From: Aspidapion aeneum
Lineage: Eukaryota; Arthropoda; Insecta; Coleoptera; Brentidae
DNA: 64,000 nt
Assembly: GCA_963576565.1 (NCBI GenBank)
Contig: OY755040.1
Coordinates: 85,871,321-85,935,320, forward strand
Reading direction: 5' to 3'
Shown here piece by piece: positions 11,901-22,566 of the stretch. The notes beneath the pieces are model-generated. The model was not told where the DNA came from. It saw only the letters and a program-made list of their open reading frames with translations, and ran no database searches. Both the position numbers and the translations under genes were made by a program. Position 1 is the first letter of the stretch. Each line of letters starts with the position of its first letter.

Positions 11901-13688
11901 GCGTTACAATGTAGAGTTCAAAACAGACCTATTAATATAGTTTATTTATTATTTCACACAAAAAACTCACGACATCTTTTTGAAGGTCATTAAACTGCTT
12001 GGAAAATGAATCACAGAACTAAAATATGGGTAAATGGTGATAATCAATAATCACTAGCCAGCTGTATTGTTTGACTTTTATACTAGCGCCACCTAGCGGC
12101 AACCTTGTGAACTGATTATTCAGGAAATTTGACGTGGAGATATTTTAGGAAAACATACTTTTAAATATTTTTATTCAAGAATTTATTTATTTAATAAATA
12201 AAACCCAAAACCCCACTTAATATATTTAAATACAATACATAACTTAAAATATTTCACTTTAAAACTATAGAAAAATCAGCTGTTCTGTAATTTGGAACTT
12301 GCCTATTTTGACGTCACCTAAAATAGAAAACGTTATGTAATCACTTTCCTATTATGTGGACCACTGAGAACTAACCTTTACAACCGGCTTGGCATTACAG
12401 CTTTCCATTTTCCTAGCGATTTCTTTGATTTTCTGTTTTGTTGATTTGTGTACATTCTTGGTTATGTATGCATTTCATTCAATTTTCCAGGGCCAACTTA
12501 GGATATTCTAAAAAACGCAATTATGTAAAATATGCACTATGGTCTAAAACCTACCTTTAAGTTTAACTGCCGATGACCCATAGGTTCTTGGGAAAATTAT
12601 ATTTTTCCGGCACAACACTTGTTTTGTTTTTCTTTCGGAATGACATTTGACAACTGTCAGTGTTGCTAGGTAATTTTTCGCAACCAACAGGAAATTCTAA
12701 TAACCTTCTGCGTTTGAATTTTAGCCATAATTATGAGAACGCAATAACACCTGTTCCATACATTTTGTAAATTCTCTCATATTATTTCCATGAAAAATTA
12801 CTCTTCTTAGGTAGCTTAGCTTCTCCCTTACCTTGATAGTAATTGTCAAGTTTCTAAATTTAGTAGTTTGTTTAGTTTTAGGTTTGGTTTAGTAATTGAT
12901 GACGTCATACCGTTGGATTTCGTTTGGATATTGTGGCATGTGTCGTAAATCCGATTGAGTTTTGAGTGGTCATTTTTTATTTAATGTCGCCGATGAGGTT
13001 TAGAGTTTTCATTTTATTAAATTTTCTGCATGAAAATACGTATTTACGGATTTTTAAATGAAACTCTTTTGAGCAATTGTCCAGTCTTTTGGTATGGACT
13101 TTCAAGTTTTGGAGTTTAGTATTTGCTGGGAGTTGCATTGACTTTGTCGCGATTTTATAACCTCATTGAGAGCCACTGAGTGTCATCATTTTTATCTCGC
13201 CAAATAACTGCGAGTGTCTTTGGAGAAAAGAAGCTGTTGTGGAACGTAAGGTTCAATTGAATTTGAGGTGAGTTTTTTTTAGTCTCTTGTGTGATAATAC
13301 TTTGTAGTTATGAGGTATGTATCTGTGAGTAGCTATTTTTGTACATAGAAGCTACGAATATGTATTATAGGAATTCTTTAGTTATTTAGTAAAATAGCTG
13401 CTGAATGAGCTAAAACAGAGCAAAATCCATTACTTTAAGTGAGTACTTAGTTCTCAAGATATTCTGTTGTACATGTCTTTTGCCGGCATGATATTTCTGG
13501 TCTCTAATTTCCATCCCCTTCTTCTCATTTAGATTCATTTACATCCAGATTGTGGAGCTGCCAAATTGACAGAATAGATGCGAAATATTAGCTAGTTTAG
13601 CCCTCGACCAACTGGAGGTTCGTTGTCTCAGCAAACTGTAAGTTCGTTCCAATATTTACGATTTGTTTTTTTTATTTTAGGGCTTTTT

Positions 13689-13787
13689 GGTATACCTGCT
13701 GTTTCGTATACCTGCTGTTACGTACACCTGCTGTTTTCGTATACCCCCTAGACTGTATACCTGATGTCTTCGCGTACCGTGGCTGTT
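13689..13787. repeat. 16-bp minisatellite, copy 2
   Basis: Exact counterpart of the array at 8499-8597, built on cgtatacctgctgttt units. Confidence 0.85.
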
Positions 13788-14120
13788 ACCATTTTATTTG
13801 GTATTTACTATTAGAGAATATGTCTGGCCATTTACAAGTAAAATGAGACCCTATTATGCCCAAACGTTTTGAGATGTTTTCCTATTTACTTGACCACCTT
13901 TTAGTAGTTTTAGTAGTCTAGTTTTTTAATTCATCTTAAATTAGTTTTTGGTAAACACACAGTACAAATGGTTTTTTTGGGCTGATTGTACTTTTCCTAC
14001 TTTTCAAACTTTTGGAAATTGATGAACACAGGAAGGCATGCGCTTTAGAACTGTTTGCCAGGTGTTTGGTGATATATTTGTACAAATAACCCTCGTTTCC
14101 GTAAACCCAGGTTGTACAGA

Positions 14121-14123
<3 letters not shown>

Positions 14124-14168
<45 letters not shown>
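14124..14168. repeat. (TA)n microsatellite
   Basis: About 22 TA units at the position matching the TA run at 8832. Confidence 0.95.
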
Positions 14169-14170
<2 letters not shown>

Positions 14171-15885
14171 CATATCCACCCTTGTCCCTTAGGTTCACCC
14201 TTCCATCATTTTAGTTGTACAAATGATTTTGTAGGCTTAATTTTGTAATTAAAATTAGGCATAAACCAGTTGAAAAGCTTGTTACTTTTTTTGACTAATT
14301 ATATTTTTTTAAAAAACTTTAATATTAAAGTCGCGCAGGAATACAGGATTAAATCGTGCGTTTGATTCCACTGGTCCCCGATCGCATTGTTGATGGTAAA
14401 ATACTAATTATGGAATATTAGGTAAGTGTTACGGCTTTTTTATAAATTAATCTTCTTGATTTCGGAGTTTGATTTATAGTGTGCCATAGGTTTAAAATTT
14501 TAAAACTCCGTGGCGCCTGTTTTTAGTTCACTTGGCCCTTCTCCACCGTTTCAAAGCTAGGGTTAACCGACGGTACATTAAAGGAGATTAACTAAACACT
14601 TATAATCGAAACTTAAATCAATCACTTATTCTGATGTATTTTTAACAATTTTAAATTTGGTCACGTGACTGAGATAAAGGCGTTGCAACTTTCGAACAAT
14701 AATATTAAGATATTTATTTGAAATGTACTATAAAATCATAAGTAATTAAAATAAAACCTTACTAAATGTCGAACTATATTTGGGCATTTTTTGTCTTTTG
14801 ATAAAATGTAAAAATCGGGATAAAAAGGGAATAAAAAAAACCACAAAAACTAAAAATATCCAAAAAATGGGAAAAAACTTGAAAAATAAACTAAACAGTG
14901 CGAGAAATAGCGTATAAACATCGTGATAAAAGTTTCATTTTATCCCTTGATATATTATACACTAATAATAAACTTTTAACATAGAAATGTAATTTACTTT
15001 TTTGTTTATTTAGTACGTATTATTTTTCTACAAAAAACACAAATAATATTTAAAAGAAAATAATTTTTAACAATTAATATACCTACAATAAATACTCATA
15101 ACCCAAAAACTCAAGGAAAATAGTTTTTATTTCTTAAGCTGTATAAAAACGAGTTCTTTTTAAGTTTTATTAAAACATTTTTTTTTCTCAGACTCTATAA
15201 AAATTAGTATTTTTCACGAACGTCTATGGAAATTTGACGCATCGTGTATATGATAAGCAGACAACAAAAAAATGTTGCAGTACTTGAAATGGCCATAATT
15301 TACCAAATTGAAGAAAATGATTTTCGAAGTTTATACTTTTGAACAATAATATTAAGATATTTATATGAAATGTACTATAAAATTATAAGTAATTAAAGCA
15401 GAACCTTACTAAAAGTCGAACTGTATTTGGGCATTTTTTGTCTTTTGATAAAATTTAAAAATCGGGATAAAAAGGGAATAAAAAAAATCACAAAACCTAA
15501 AAATATCCAAAAAATGGGAAAAAACTTGAAAAATAAACTAAAGAGTGCGAAAAATAGCGTATAAACATCGTGATAAAAGTTTCATTTTATCCCTTGATAT
15601 ATTATATACTATTAATAAACTTTTAACATAGAAATGTATTTTTCTTTTTTGTTTATTTAGTACGTATTATTTTTCTACAAAAAAACACAAATAATATTTA
15701 AAAGAAAATTATTTATATTTAAAATGAAAATAATTGAACAATAATGTTTTTAATTTTCTGTGAATGGTACCTGCGATTATAACTCGAAATATGTTCTGCC
15801 AGAGAATTAACAATTTTTCATTTTTAGTGCCACCAAAAACTGATGAATCTTACTGTTCCTGGTGCCACAATTTTACCGAGTTACT

Positions 15886-16488
15886 TCTCAAAAGGAAAAT
15901 TTTAATTTTTTGAATTTAGTATACTAAAGATATTTTTTCAAGAGTTTGGATTAAAATAAGTTTAAATTTTTTTTTTATGTTTCAGGTACAGGGTGTGAAA
16001 CTGAAGATTTTTATTACTTTTACACGTTTTATACCCTGTAAGTATATAGCTCTCCTAATCTATATTTTTTTTCAAAAAACGCAGAGTACATCTCCTGATA
16101 TCATATTCACAATTTCACATAATAATTTCTCCTATGCCTAAATTTTTTATACCTTTTTTGTTTTTATTTAAATTATTTTATATTTTATTTGTTTACTTAG
16201 TTTAAAATATTTCTAAAAAGTGGTAATAAAGAACTGAAATATTGAGTGCGATACGTAATTTTGGAAAAATACCACTTTTTCCAAATGCAGAATTTTCAAA
16301 ATACTCTTGCTATTTAAAGATACGTTTCACCTTTAATAGCCACTTGCACCAAATATAACAGAAAGTAGCACTTTCAAAAGTGTTTGTTTTATTTTTAGTG
16401 TGGATTCACTTGTACCAATAATTTTGAACGCCACTAACGAAAGTGGCATCAATGGCTTGCGTCGCCTATTGTTTTTTTATTTTATTTG
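15886..16488. other. Gene-free AT-rich spacer
   Basis: No recognisable gene. It contains cacttt/aaagtg words with some self-complementarity (about 16340-16460: gcactttcaaaagtg, cgccactaacgaaagtggc). A weakly similar stretch is at about 43560-43660. Confidence 0.45.
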
Positions 16489-17640
16489 TATGAAGAGGGA
16501 AAAGTTTGTCCTGCAATTTTTCTAGATGTAGCACAAGCATTTGACAAAGTGTGGCATGAAGGCCTTAATTTTAAACTAAAACAGTTTCTGCCAAAACAAT
16601 ATTCGGATATTTTGGAATTATACATATCTGATAGACATTTTAGAGTAAAACAGGAAGACTAATACTCAAATTTAAGAGAAATTCAAGCAGGCGTAACCCA
16701 GGATAGCGTACTAGGCCCTATCTATACTTATTATTCACTTGCGATATCCCAAAGCCAGAAAATTGCAATATTTGCCGATGATACTGGTTTATTGACGGTG
16801 GAAAAATCTATTGAAAAATGCATAGAAGAAGAACAGTTGGACCACAAAGTGGCGAATAATATTAAATGAAACCAAATCAATTCATGTTGATTTTACAAAC
16901 AAAAATATAAATCACATACAAATTACAATTAACAACATTTCCGTACCATATTCAAATCAGGCAAAGTATCTCGGTATAACACTTGATGCCAAATTGCGCT
17001 GGAAAGCACATGTTAAGAAACAAAAAGAAGAACTTGAGATAAGGTATAGAAAAATGAACTGGCTGATTGGAAGGAAGTCCAATTTAACAATTCATAATAA
17101 GTTACTGCTTTATAGACAAATACTGAAACCAGTATGGACATATGCTATTCAACTATGGGGTTGTGCTAAGGAGAGTAACATTCTAGTTTTACAGAGATTT
17201 TTTCAAAATAAAATATTAAGAAACATTGTGAATGCACCTTGGTACGTTCATTATAGTGACCTTTATCGAGATCTAAAAATCGAAACTGTAGCAGAGACTA
17301 TAAAAAAGTACGTAAAAAGCCATGAAGATAGACTCCATAGGCATGTGAATGTGGAAGCAATTCAGCTTCTAGACAATACTATGCTAGTTCAAAGACTAAA
17401 AAGAATGAAGCCGTTTGAGCTAGTAAACTAAGTAATTTACATAAAACAAAATAATGCTATAAACACAAAACAATTGTGAGTTACAGACTAAACAAAGCGG
17501 GGAGAACTGTTGAGTGAACCCTAAGTTTAAATCTGACTTTTCTAGTAAATTAAGTTAAAACAAAATTGCTAATTAGTCTTACTGACTAGATTGTAATACA
17601 ATAAACACAGTGTGTTTGACAAATAAAAAAATATAATAAA
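16489..17640 (+). pseudogene. Jockey-type non-LTR retrotransposon, 5'-truncated RT
   Basis: C-terminal part of a non-LTR reverse transcriptase, which copies its own RNA at a nicked chromosomal target. RT motif A is clear (AIFLDVAQAFDKVWHEGL), followed by a motif B region (EIQAGVTQDSVLGPIY, with the usual PQG changed to TQD) and motif C in IFADDTGL. After a short interval with stops and shifts (about 16857-16990) the frame 16994-17431 gives the thumb and C-terminal region with LYRQILKPVWTYAIQLWG, typical of the jockey group. Endonuclease and ORF1 are missing. The 3' UTR ends in an A-rich tail near 17620-17640. Inactive. Confidence 0.88.
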
Positions 17641-17785
17641 ATTTGTGTGTTAAAAGTTTATTTTTTAGTGCTCTTTTTTAATTTGTTTTGCTAATATTTA
17701 TAGATTTTTTATAACTAAAACACTATAGTGGATTAATACTATTTTATTATTACTTTATTTATAAAATAAAAAGTTAAAAAATAAA

Positions 17786-17792
<7 letters not shown>

Positions 17793-17826
<34 letters not shown>
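17793..17826. repeat. (TA)n microsatellite
   Basis: About 17 TA units in AT-rich sequence just after the jockey relic. Confidence 0.9.
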
Positions 17827-17830
<4 letters not shown>

Positions 17831-17875
17831 GATTTTCTTTTTTCTTGAACCATATATTTTATATTTTTTGTGTTT

Positions 17876-18000
17876 GTAAGTTTCTTGGGAATGTGGTTCA
17901 TTAATCATTTAGCAACTTTTAATTTACATTTGTTAACGTTTCGGTCTAAAGACCTTCTTCAGAACTAAAAAGAAATTGAAAACAACGTTTTAGGCTATTT
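17876..18000 (+). repeat. PLE terminal repeat fragment (inverted)
   Basis: tttcttgggaatgtggttca and the following 40 bases match, in inverted orientation, the start of the minus-strand PLE at about 29790-29850. PLEs carry terminal repeats (pLTRs) that may be direct or inverted. This places the far end of the same PLE, or of a partner copy, here. It includes a hammerhead-like core (separate entry). Confidence 0.65.
17938..17962 (-). ncRNA. Hammerhead-ribozyme-like core in PLE end
   Basis: Minus strand reads CTGAAGA, then AGGTC-tttA-GACC, then GAAAC. This matches the conserved hammerhead core order CUGANGA, stem II, GAAA. Hammerheads are established in PLE terminal repeats. Stems I and III could not be confirmed from the flanks, so activity is unproven. 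Confidence 0.55.
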
Positions 18001-18159
18001 GTTTTTTATGCCATTATTTTTAAAAGAAAGAGTAAAATAATTAAAACAACGAAAAGTACTCACCATTCATACATTCACAATTTCACCTTACATTAATCGA
18101 AACAACATACAAAAAACACAAGTTCAAAAAGACACATCACATTATTTTTCCTACTTGCG

Positions 18160-18350
18160 TGCGTAAAAGTGCACTTTTACGCCGCACGCCGTGCGTAAAA
18201 TAGTAGTTTACCTAACTAGTGCGGAAAGTGCCTCTTTTCCGCACGCGATTGCAGATGGCCAAACGACGCGATAGCGGAGATTGGCCAGCAATCAAGTGCG
18301 GAAAAGACACTTTACGCACGAGTTAGGTACACTATTTTTTCTATAAGCGT
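18160..18350. repeat. Palindromic terminal module, left (recombinase element)
   Basis: Stacked palindromes. First tgcgtgcgtaaaagtgcact and its complement, then a unit of about 130 bp that starts acctaactagtgcgg and ends in its inverse, ..gagttaggt. The middle contains attgcagatggccaaacgac and tggccagcaatcaagtgcgg, which also pair. The same module, in reverse orientation, lies at 20586-20732. Relatives occur at 60370-62870. It behaves like a terminal inverted repeat around the tyrosine-recombinase gene. Confidence 0.75.
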
Positions 18351-18422
18351 GAGGAAAAAACTAAAAATTAATCAGAAAATTATTTATATTCAAAACGTTT
18401 TAATCAAATAAATTATTATTAT

Positions 18423-18479
18423 TCACATTCTAGCGGCTTCTAGAACTGACTGGGGTAGATCTTCGTCCGAAGAATCCAT
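18423..18479 (-). pseudogene. N-terminal remnant of a second Crypton-like recombinase
   Basis: A short frame on the minus strand encodes MDSSDEDLPQSVLEAARM then a stop. It resembles the first residues of the recombinase gene next to it (MDFDDSDIELPDSILNDAAS) in spacing and in the acidic D/E-LP-S-L pattern. The stretch between two palindromic modules (18160-18350 and 18838-18945) is therefore probably an internally deleted, non-autonomous relative that kept only the start of the gene. The match is short, so this is a reasoned inference. Confidence 0.5.
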
Positions 18480-18837
18480 TGAAAATCTGATTTTTTTGTT
18501 TGAAAAATTCAAAAGACGCTTGTATCTGCAAAATTGGCTTTGTTTTGACAGTTTGTTTGTACTTTGTTGCTATGGTGATTTAAGATGCCAAATCTAAAAC
18601 CACTAGTGTTCATTGTTGTTTGACAATGACAATGACGATATTTATACCGGGGAGGTTTAAAACTTATAATTTGAACTTATTTTACTGAAAACTTTATTTT
18701 ATCGAAAATATTGAAAATATAGCAGAATTTTAGTCAATTTGAATATTTTTAGGATATTTCGTGTGCTAGGAAAGATACAAATGTATTTTGAACGGTCTAA
18801 ATGTTATAGAACACCTCAAAATCGTAACAAATTTACT

Positions 18838-18945
18838 TTTCCGCACTAGTGCGGAAAAGTGGCACTTTCCACACTAAAATGCGTGCGGAAAAGTGGACTT
18901 TTCCGCACGCTTATAGAAAAAATACTTTTACGCACGCTTTGCATA
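18838..18945. repeat. Palindromic module, middle
   Basis: gcactagtgcggaaaagtgg, ctttccacac, and then gcgtgcggaaaagtggactt with its inverse ttccgcacgc form two adjacent imperfect palindromes. They end at ttacgcacgc. They separate the small relic at 18.4 kb from the recombinase gene. Confidence 0.75.
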
Positions 18946-19059
18946 TTAAAGTAAATTGAGACTTTTTTTTGTTTTATATTTTTATTTGTAACGGAAACAA
19001 TGAAAAAAAACCAAAAAGCTACTCGAAAAATTAAAAAAGTTTAACACATAATGTGAAAA

Positions 19060-20195
19060 TTAAACGTGCGTCGCATTTTGTAATGTTAATGCTGACGCCG
19101 CCACTTTTGTTAGGTTTTCAGATTGTATCGATGTATTAGTCGTCGTCATTGATGGAAACACTGTCGTTGCTTCTGCATTCGTGCTTCTTTCCACTGATGT
19201 GGATCGAAGTGCTATGGTGGATGGTAGTTCTGAGGTGGAGGGTAGTACTGAGGTGGATGGTTGGCGTTCTCCTGTCTCCTGATTTGTGTCACTTTTTTTC
19301 TGCAAAATTTGCATTGCAATTTTTTTCTTGTTTTCCTCGGATTCTTCCACATAGGATTCGGCTACTGACGCACTCTTCCACCCACCATGTCGCTTCAAAT
19401 TGGTTATATTTGCTCCGGCATTGGCCAACATTGTGGCAGAAGATCGTCGGAAACAATGGCCCGTATAAGTTTCCGGATTTGGCAGCTTAAGAAACCCGGC
19501 GATGTTACCGGGGATCTTGCCAAATGTGTTTATACCAACCACTTGCTTCGAGCATTTACCGGTATGGTAGGAAACAAAGAACCGTTGGTGCGGTGTGTCA
19601 GGTGGTCGCAAATTTTTGTATTTTTTGTAGATGTTGATATAGCTTATATCGTCTTTGTTGGGATCGCAGACCACAAAACTCCTTGAAGTATGGTTCTTAG
19701 TGTTTGAAATTGTTACCAACAGGATGTCGCCTTTCTCTTTGATGTCGGATACTTGTAAATTCGCTAACTCCGCTCTTCGGCAGGCTCCTGCAATGCCGAA
19801 TATTGTGCGTCTTTCAAAAATTTATCGGTCTCATTTTTTTGCAGTACTTGAGACTTTTTTGGTTTAAAACCGACATTTTTTTGTTTACTAAATGATATTA
19901 AGTTATAATATCGCCCAATATCTATATTTTTTCGTAGTCTTATACACATTTTAAGCATTGAAAATTTTGACCATAACGTGCTAGGCACGAAACTCTTTGA
20001 CAAATAAGAAAAATAGGCCAAAAATACCTCTTCTTTTAGCGATGAAGTGTTCTTTGCTTTTAACCAATCTTCAAAAGCGTGGTACTCTTTTTCGTATCTC
20101 GGACGGGACTTTTCTGGAACTAATTCCTCCCTCGCCGATGCTGCGTCATTCAAAATACTGTCTGGAAGTTCAATATCGCTGTCGTCGAAATCCAT
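19060..20195 (-). pseudogene. Crypton-type tyrosine recombinase
   Basis: Site-specific recombinase thought to move Crypton DNA elements through a covalent Tyr-DNA intermediate. Translation most likely starts at 20195 (MDFDDSDIELPD); an upstream in-frame Met at 20273 adds 26 less likely residues. The first part (to about 19815) is a helical core-binding domain (RPRYEKEYHAFEDWL, FLAYFSYLSKSFVPSTLW). The catalytic part has Arg I in GIAGACRRAELANL, His-x-x-Arg in YTGHCFRRSSATM, the GGWKS segment, and the nucleophile Tyr in VAESYVEES. All key residues are present. A short deletion plus frame change near 19800 separates the two halves, so this copy is broken. A Ser/Thr-rich tail follows. Assignment to Crypton is confident; the subfamily is not. 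Confidence 0.88.
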
Positions 20196-20385
20196 TTTAA
20201 AGAAAACTTTGTAGATAAACCGAAAATAACGCTGAAATGACACTTGCTGCAATGTTTGTATTTTTAATCCCATAGTAACAACAATAACACAATCCGAAAA
20301 AATAGCTTGTCACTAATTAATGTCAAAATGACACCAAAATAATAGAGTGCCTGAATATCAATTTGGAATTATTTAACAAAATTTT

Positions 20386-20462
20386 TAAAAAAGGTAGCGT
20401 GCGTAAAAAAAAATTTTGCGCACGGCGTGCGTAATTTTTTTTTTACGCACGCTACCTTTTTT
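20386..20462. repeat. 77-bp near-perfect hairpin
   Basis: aaaaaaggtagcgtgcgtaa at the left is mirrored by ttacgcacgctacctttttt at the right, around a gcgcacggcgtgcg centre. It belongs to the same gcgtgcg family as the modules bounding the recombinase gene and lies about 190 bp upstream of the gene start. Confidence 0.85.
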
Positions 20463-20585
20463 GGTGATTTTATGAAAGCAAATAAAAATAAAATAATAAT
20501 AGTAATGAACTTGAATTTTAAAACTAAAACGAAAACATAATTTGTCAATAAAAATACACAATACATTATGTAGGAAGAAGTTTTT

Positions 20586-20732
20586 TACGCAAGTATGAAA
20601 AATATTGTATTTAACACGCGCGAAAGTGTCTTTTCCGCCCTTAACGGCCTTTCCGAACTCCGCTTCGCGTCGTTCGTGTAACTGCCGTTCGTGCGGAAAA
20701 GGGTCACTTTCCGCACTTGTTAGGTAAATAAC
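20586..20732. repeat. Palindromic terminal module, right (recombinase element)
   Basis: Read on the minus strand it begins acctaacaagtgcggaaagt, runs through cgacgcgaagcggagttcgg, and ends near gtgttaaatacaatattttt. This is the order of the left module at 18208-18345, so the two are inverted relative to each other. It gives a right boundary for the recombinase element near 20732. Confidence 0.7.
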
Positions 20733-20749
20733 TATTACGAAACATTTTT

Positions 20750-22078
20750 AAAATCAATATTATTAAAACGAACTATACAACTATTACTTAGGTTACTAAT
20801 AAAATATTTTAATTTAAAATTCTGTTTAACAGCGTGATATGTGTGTGTATGGGTGGTGTCTCGTGGGAGGTATAATGATAAGTTTTTTGTGTTATTTCTT
20901 ATAATTTTATTTTGTCATTTTTGTTATTGATCTTTTTAGCATACATATATGTGGCGAGTTTGAGTTTGGTTGGTGAAGGTGTTATTTGTTTTTTGTTAAT
21001 AAGTTAAAATATATTGGATTTAATTGTTTTATGTCAGTCCGTGAGTTGATACAATTGTTACTTTTTTGTATTTCAATCATTTCCAAGATCTCTCGTTTTT
21101 TTTGGTGGCATTCAGTTTTCAATATTTTTGTATTTTCAAAATCAAATGTATGGTTTAAAGACGTACTGTGATTGGTTAGAGCTGTTTTATTTTATTTAGT
21201 CGGTTTTTGAGATGTTGAGAAGTTTGTCCGATATATATGTTGTTGCAGTTTTTACAGGGTATTTGATATACAACGTGGTTTTTTATCCTTTGGTATTGAA
21301 GACTTTAATTGACTGAATCTTTTTTTAGATAAGTTGTAACCTTTATAGGCTGTTGTTACATTATAGGGTTTAAAAATATTGGTTATCTGTTCTGATAGCT
21401 TTGGTATGTATGGGATTGATAGATATTTATTATTTTTTGCATTTATTGTTTTGTTTTTATGTTGAAGTTTATTGTAAAATAAATAGATTCTGTTCTTAAA
21501 AGTTTTATCTATTAAGGATTCAGGGTAGTTGTTTAATAACAGTGCTTTTTTTGCTTTTTTTATAGAAGATTCTCGAAAATCTGGATCGGATAGCTGTATC
21601 GCTCTGTCTGCAAGACCAATTATAACTGATTTGTTTTGGGAAAAAGGGTGTTGCGATTTGTAATTTAAATATCTGGACGACCATATTTCTTTTGTGTACC
21701 ACTCAGTTTTTATTGTGTTGTTTTGTCTATGTAAGGTCATGTCTAAAAAGTTGATCTTTTGGTCTTTTTCTGTCTCTATTATAAATTGAAGTTTTTTGTG
21801 ATAGGCGTTAAAACTATTTAAAATATATTTTTTTTTGTTTTTTGGTACAGCGCATGCGCTGTCGTCGAAGTACCGGAAAAAGAAGGGGAGGTCAAAGTCT
21901 AAGTTTTTTATAACTTTTTCTTCTAGATGTTCTAAAACTAATTGTGCTATAACACTTGATATTGAGGCACCTATTGCACAGCCGTTGATTTGTTTGTAAA
22001 AATTTTTGTTATAGGAAAAATAAGTGGAATTTAATGTTTAATTTATTGCTGATAAAAATTCATGTGGTATAGTGGTAT
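20750..22078 (-). pseudogene. Penelope-like element, RT C-terminal part and GIY-YIG
   Basis: Second half of a PLE polyprotein: a telomerase-related reverse transcriptase fused to a GIY-YIG endonuclease. Next to the BEL insertion come CAIGASISSVIAQLVLEHLE (motif B region) and motif C as RYFDDSACA (about 21860-21990). A long connector follows (minus strand 21740-21252). After a one-base frame shift near 21275 comes a GIY-YIG-type start, VVYQIPC, CNNIYIGQTSQHLKNR, then stops. One internal stop lies near 22045. The protein's first half is at 29431-29850, on the far side of the BEL element. The 3' part (20750-21180) has no long frame. Confidence 0.85.
22074..22078. repeat. Target-site duplication, left (GGTAT)
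   Basis: GGTAT directly precedes the TG of the left BEL LTR, and the same five bases follow the CA of the right LTR at 29426-29430. The PLE coding sequence is split exactly here. Confidence 0.93.
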
Positions 22079-22544
22079 TGTTCGGTCCTCAGTACATTCA
22101 TTTCGTGTGGATGTTAGAATTTAGTTATTTTATTTTTACTTTTTATTGGATAAGATATTTTTTTGGCTCACTGTGTAGAATTGGGATTTGTCCACCTTAG
22201 CTGTAGCTTTTAGAAAAATATAATGAAAAATCAGTGTGAATTTGTAGTTACAACGGGATATATCGTTTCAAATCCCTATTCAATCACACGGTGTGCAATC
22301 AAGTGAAGCACTTTTAGTTAAATAATTTTAAGTAAATAGATTTACGAATTTTCGCGAGTGTTTTCCCTCGTCCTCCCTTCCTTAAAATCTCTGCAATGGA
22401 AACCCCTCAACAGAACTGCTGAAGCCAGGATAAAGGCGGCCGCCCATCGATCCTACAACACAGCAACGAACAGTGAGTAGAACAAAAACCATTTATACAG
22501 TCCATTTTAAATCTCTTCTGAGTAAATTACTCAACACCCCACCA
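22079..22544 (+). repeat. BEL/Pao 5' LTR
   Basis: Begins TGTTCGGTCC and ends ..CACCCCACCA. Compared with the 3' LTR it has three or four substitutions and one extra T in a T run. The LTR should hold the promoter and polyadenylation signals; no individual signal stands out by eye. Confidence 0.93.
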
Positions 22545-22548
22545 TTTT

Positions 22549-22566
22549 TGGTCCTTTTCGCCAGAT
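22549..22566 (+). promoter_or_regulatory. BEL/Pao primer-binding site
   Basis: tggtccttttcgccagat begins four bases after the LTR. It starts TGG, as expected for pairing with a tRNA CCA end. The tRNA could not be named from memory with confidence. Confidence 0.6.

Larger units (their letters stand above)
11933..15885. repeat. 3.9-kb direct repeat, copy 2
   Basis: Near-identical partner of 6743-10602. It ends at the same point (..accgagttact), after which it continues into unrelated sequence, while copy 1 continues into gypsy RNase H. It contains extra sequence at about 14024-14123, just before the TA run, and the same 16-bp minisatellite and internal tandem pair. Small minus-strand frames at 13936-14198 fall in the TA run and the extra sequence and look random. 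Confidence 0.9.

Noticed and set aside
19149..19867. Plus-strand open frames across the recombinase gene
   Set aside because: Antisense shadows of the minus-strand tyrosine recombinase, which has recognisable catalytic motifs.
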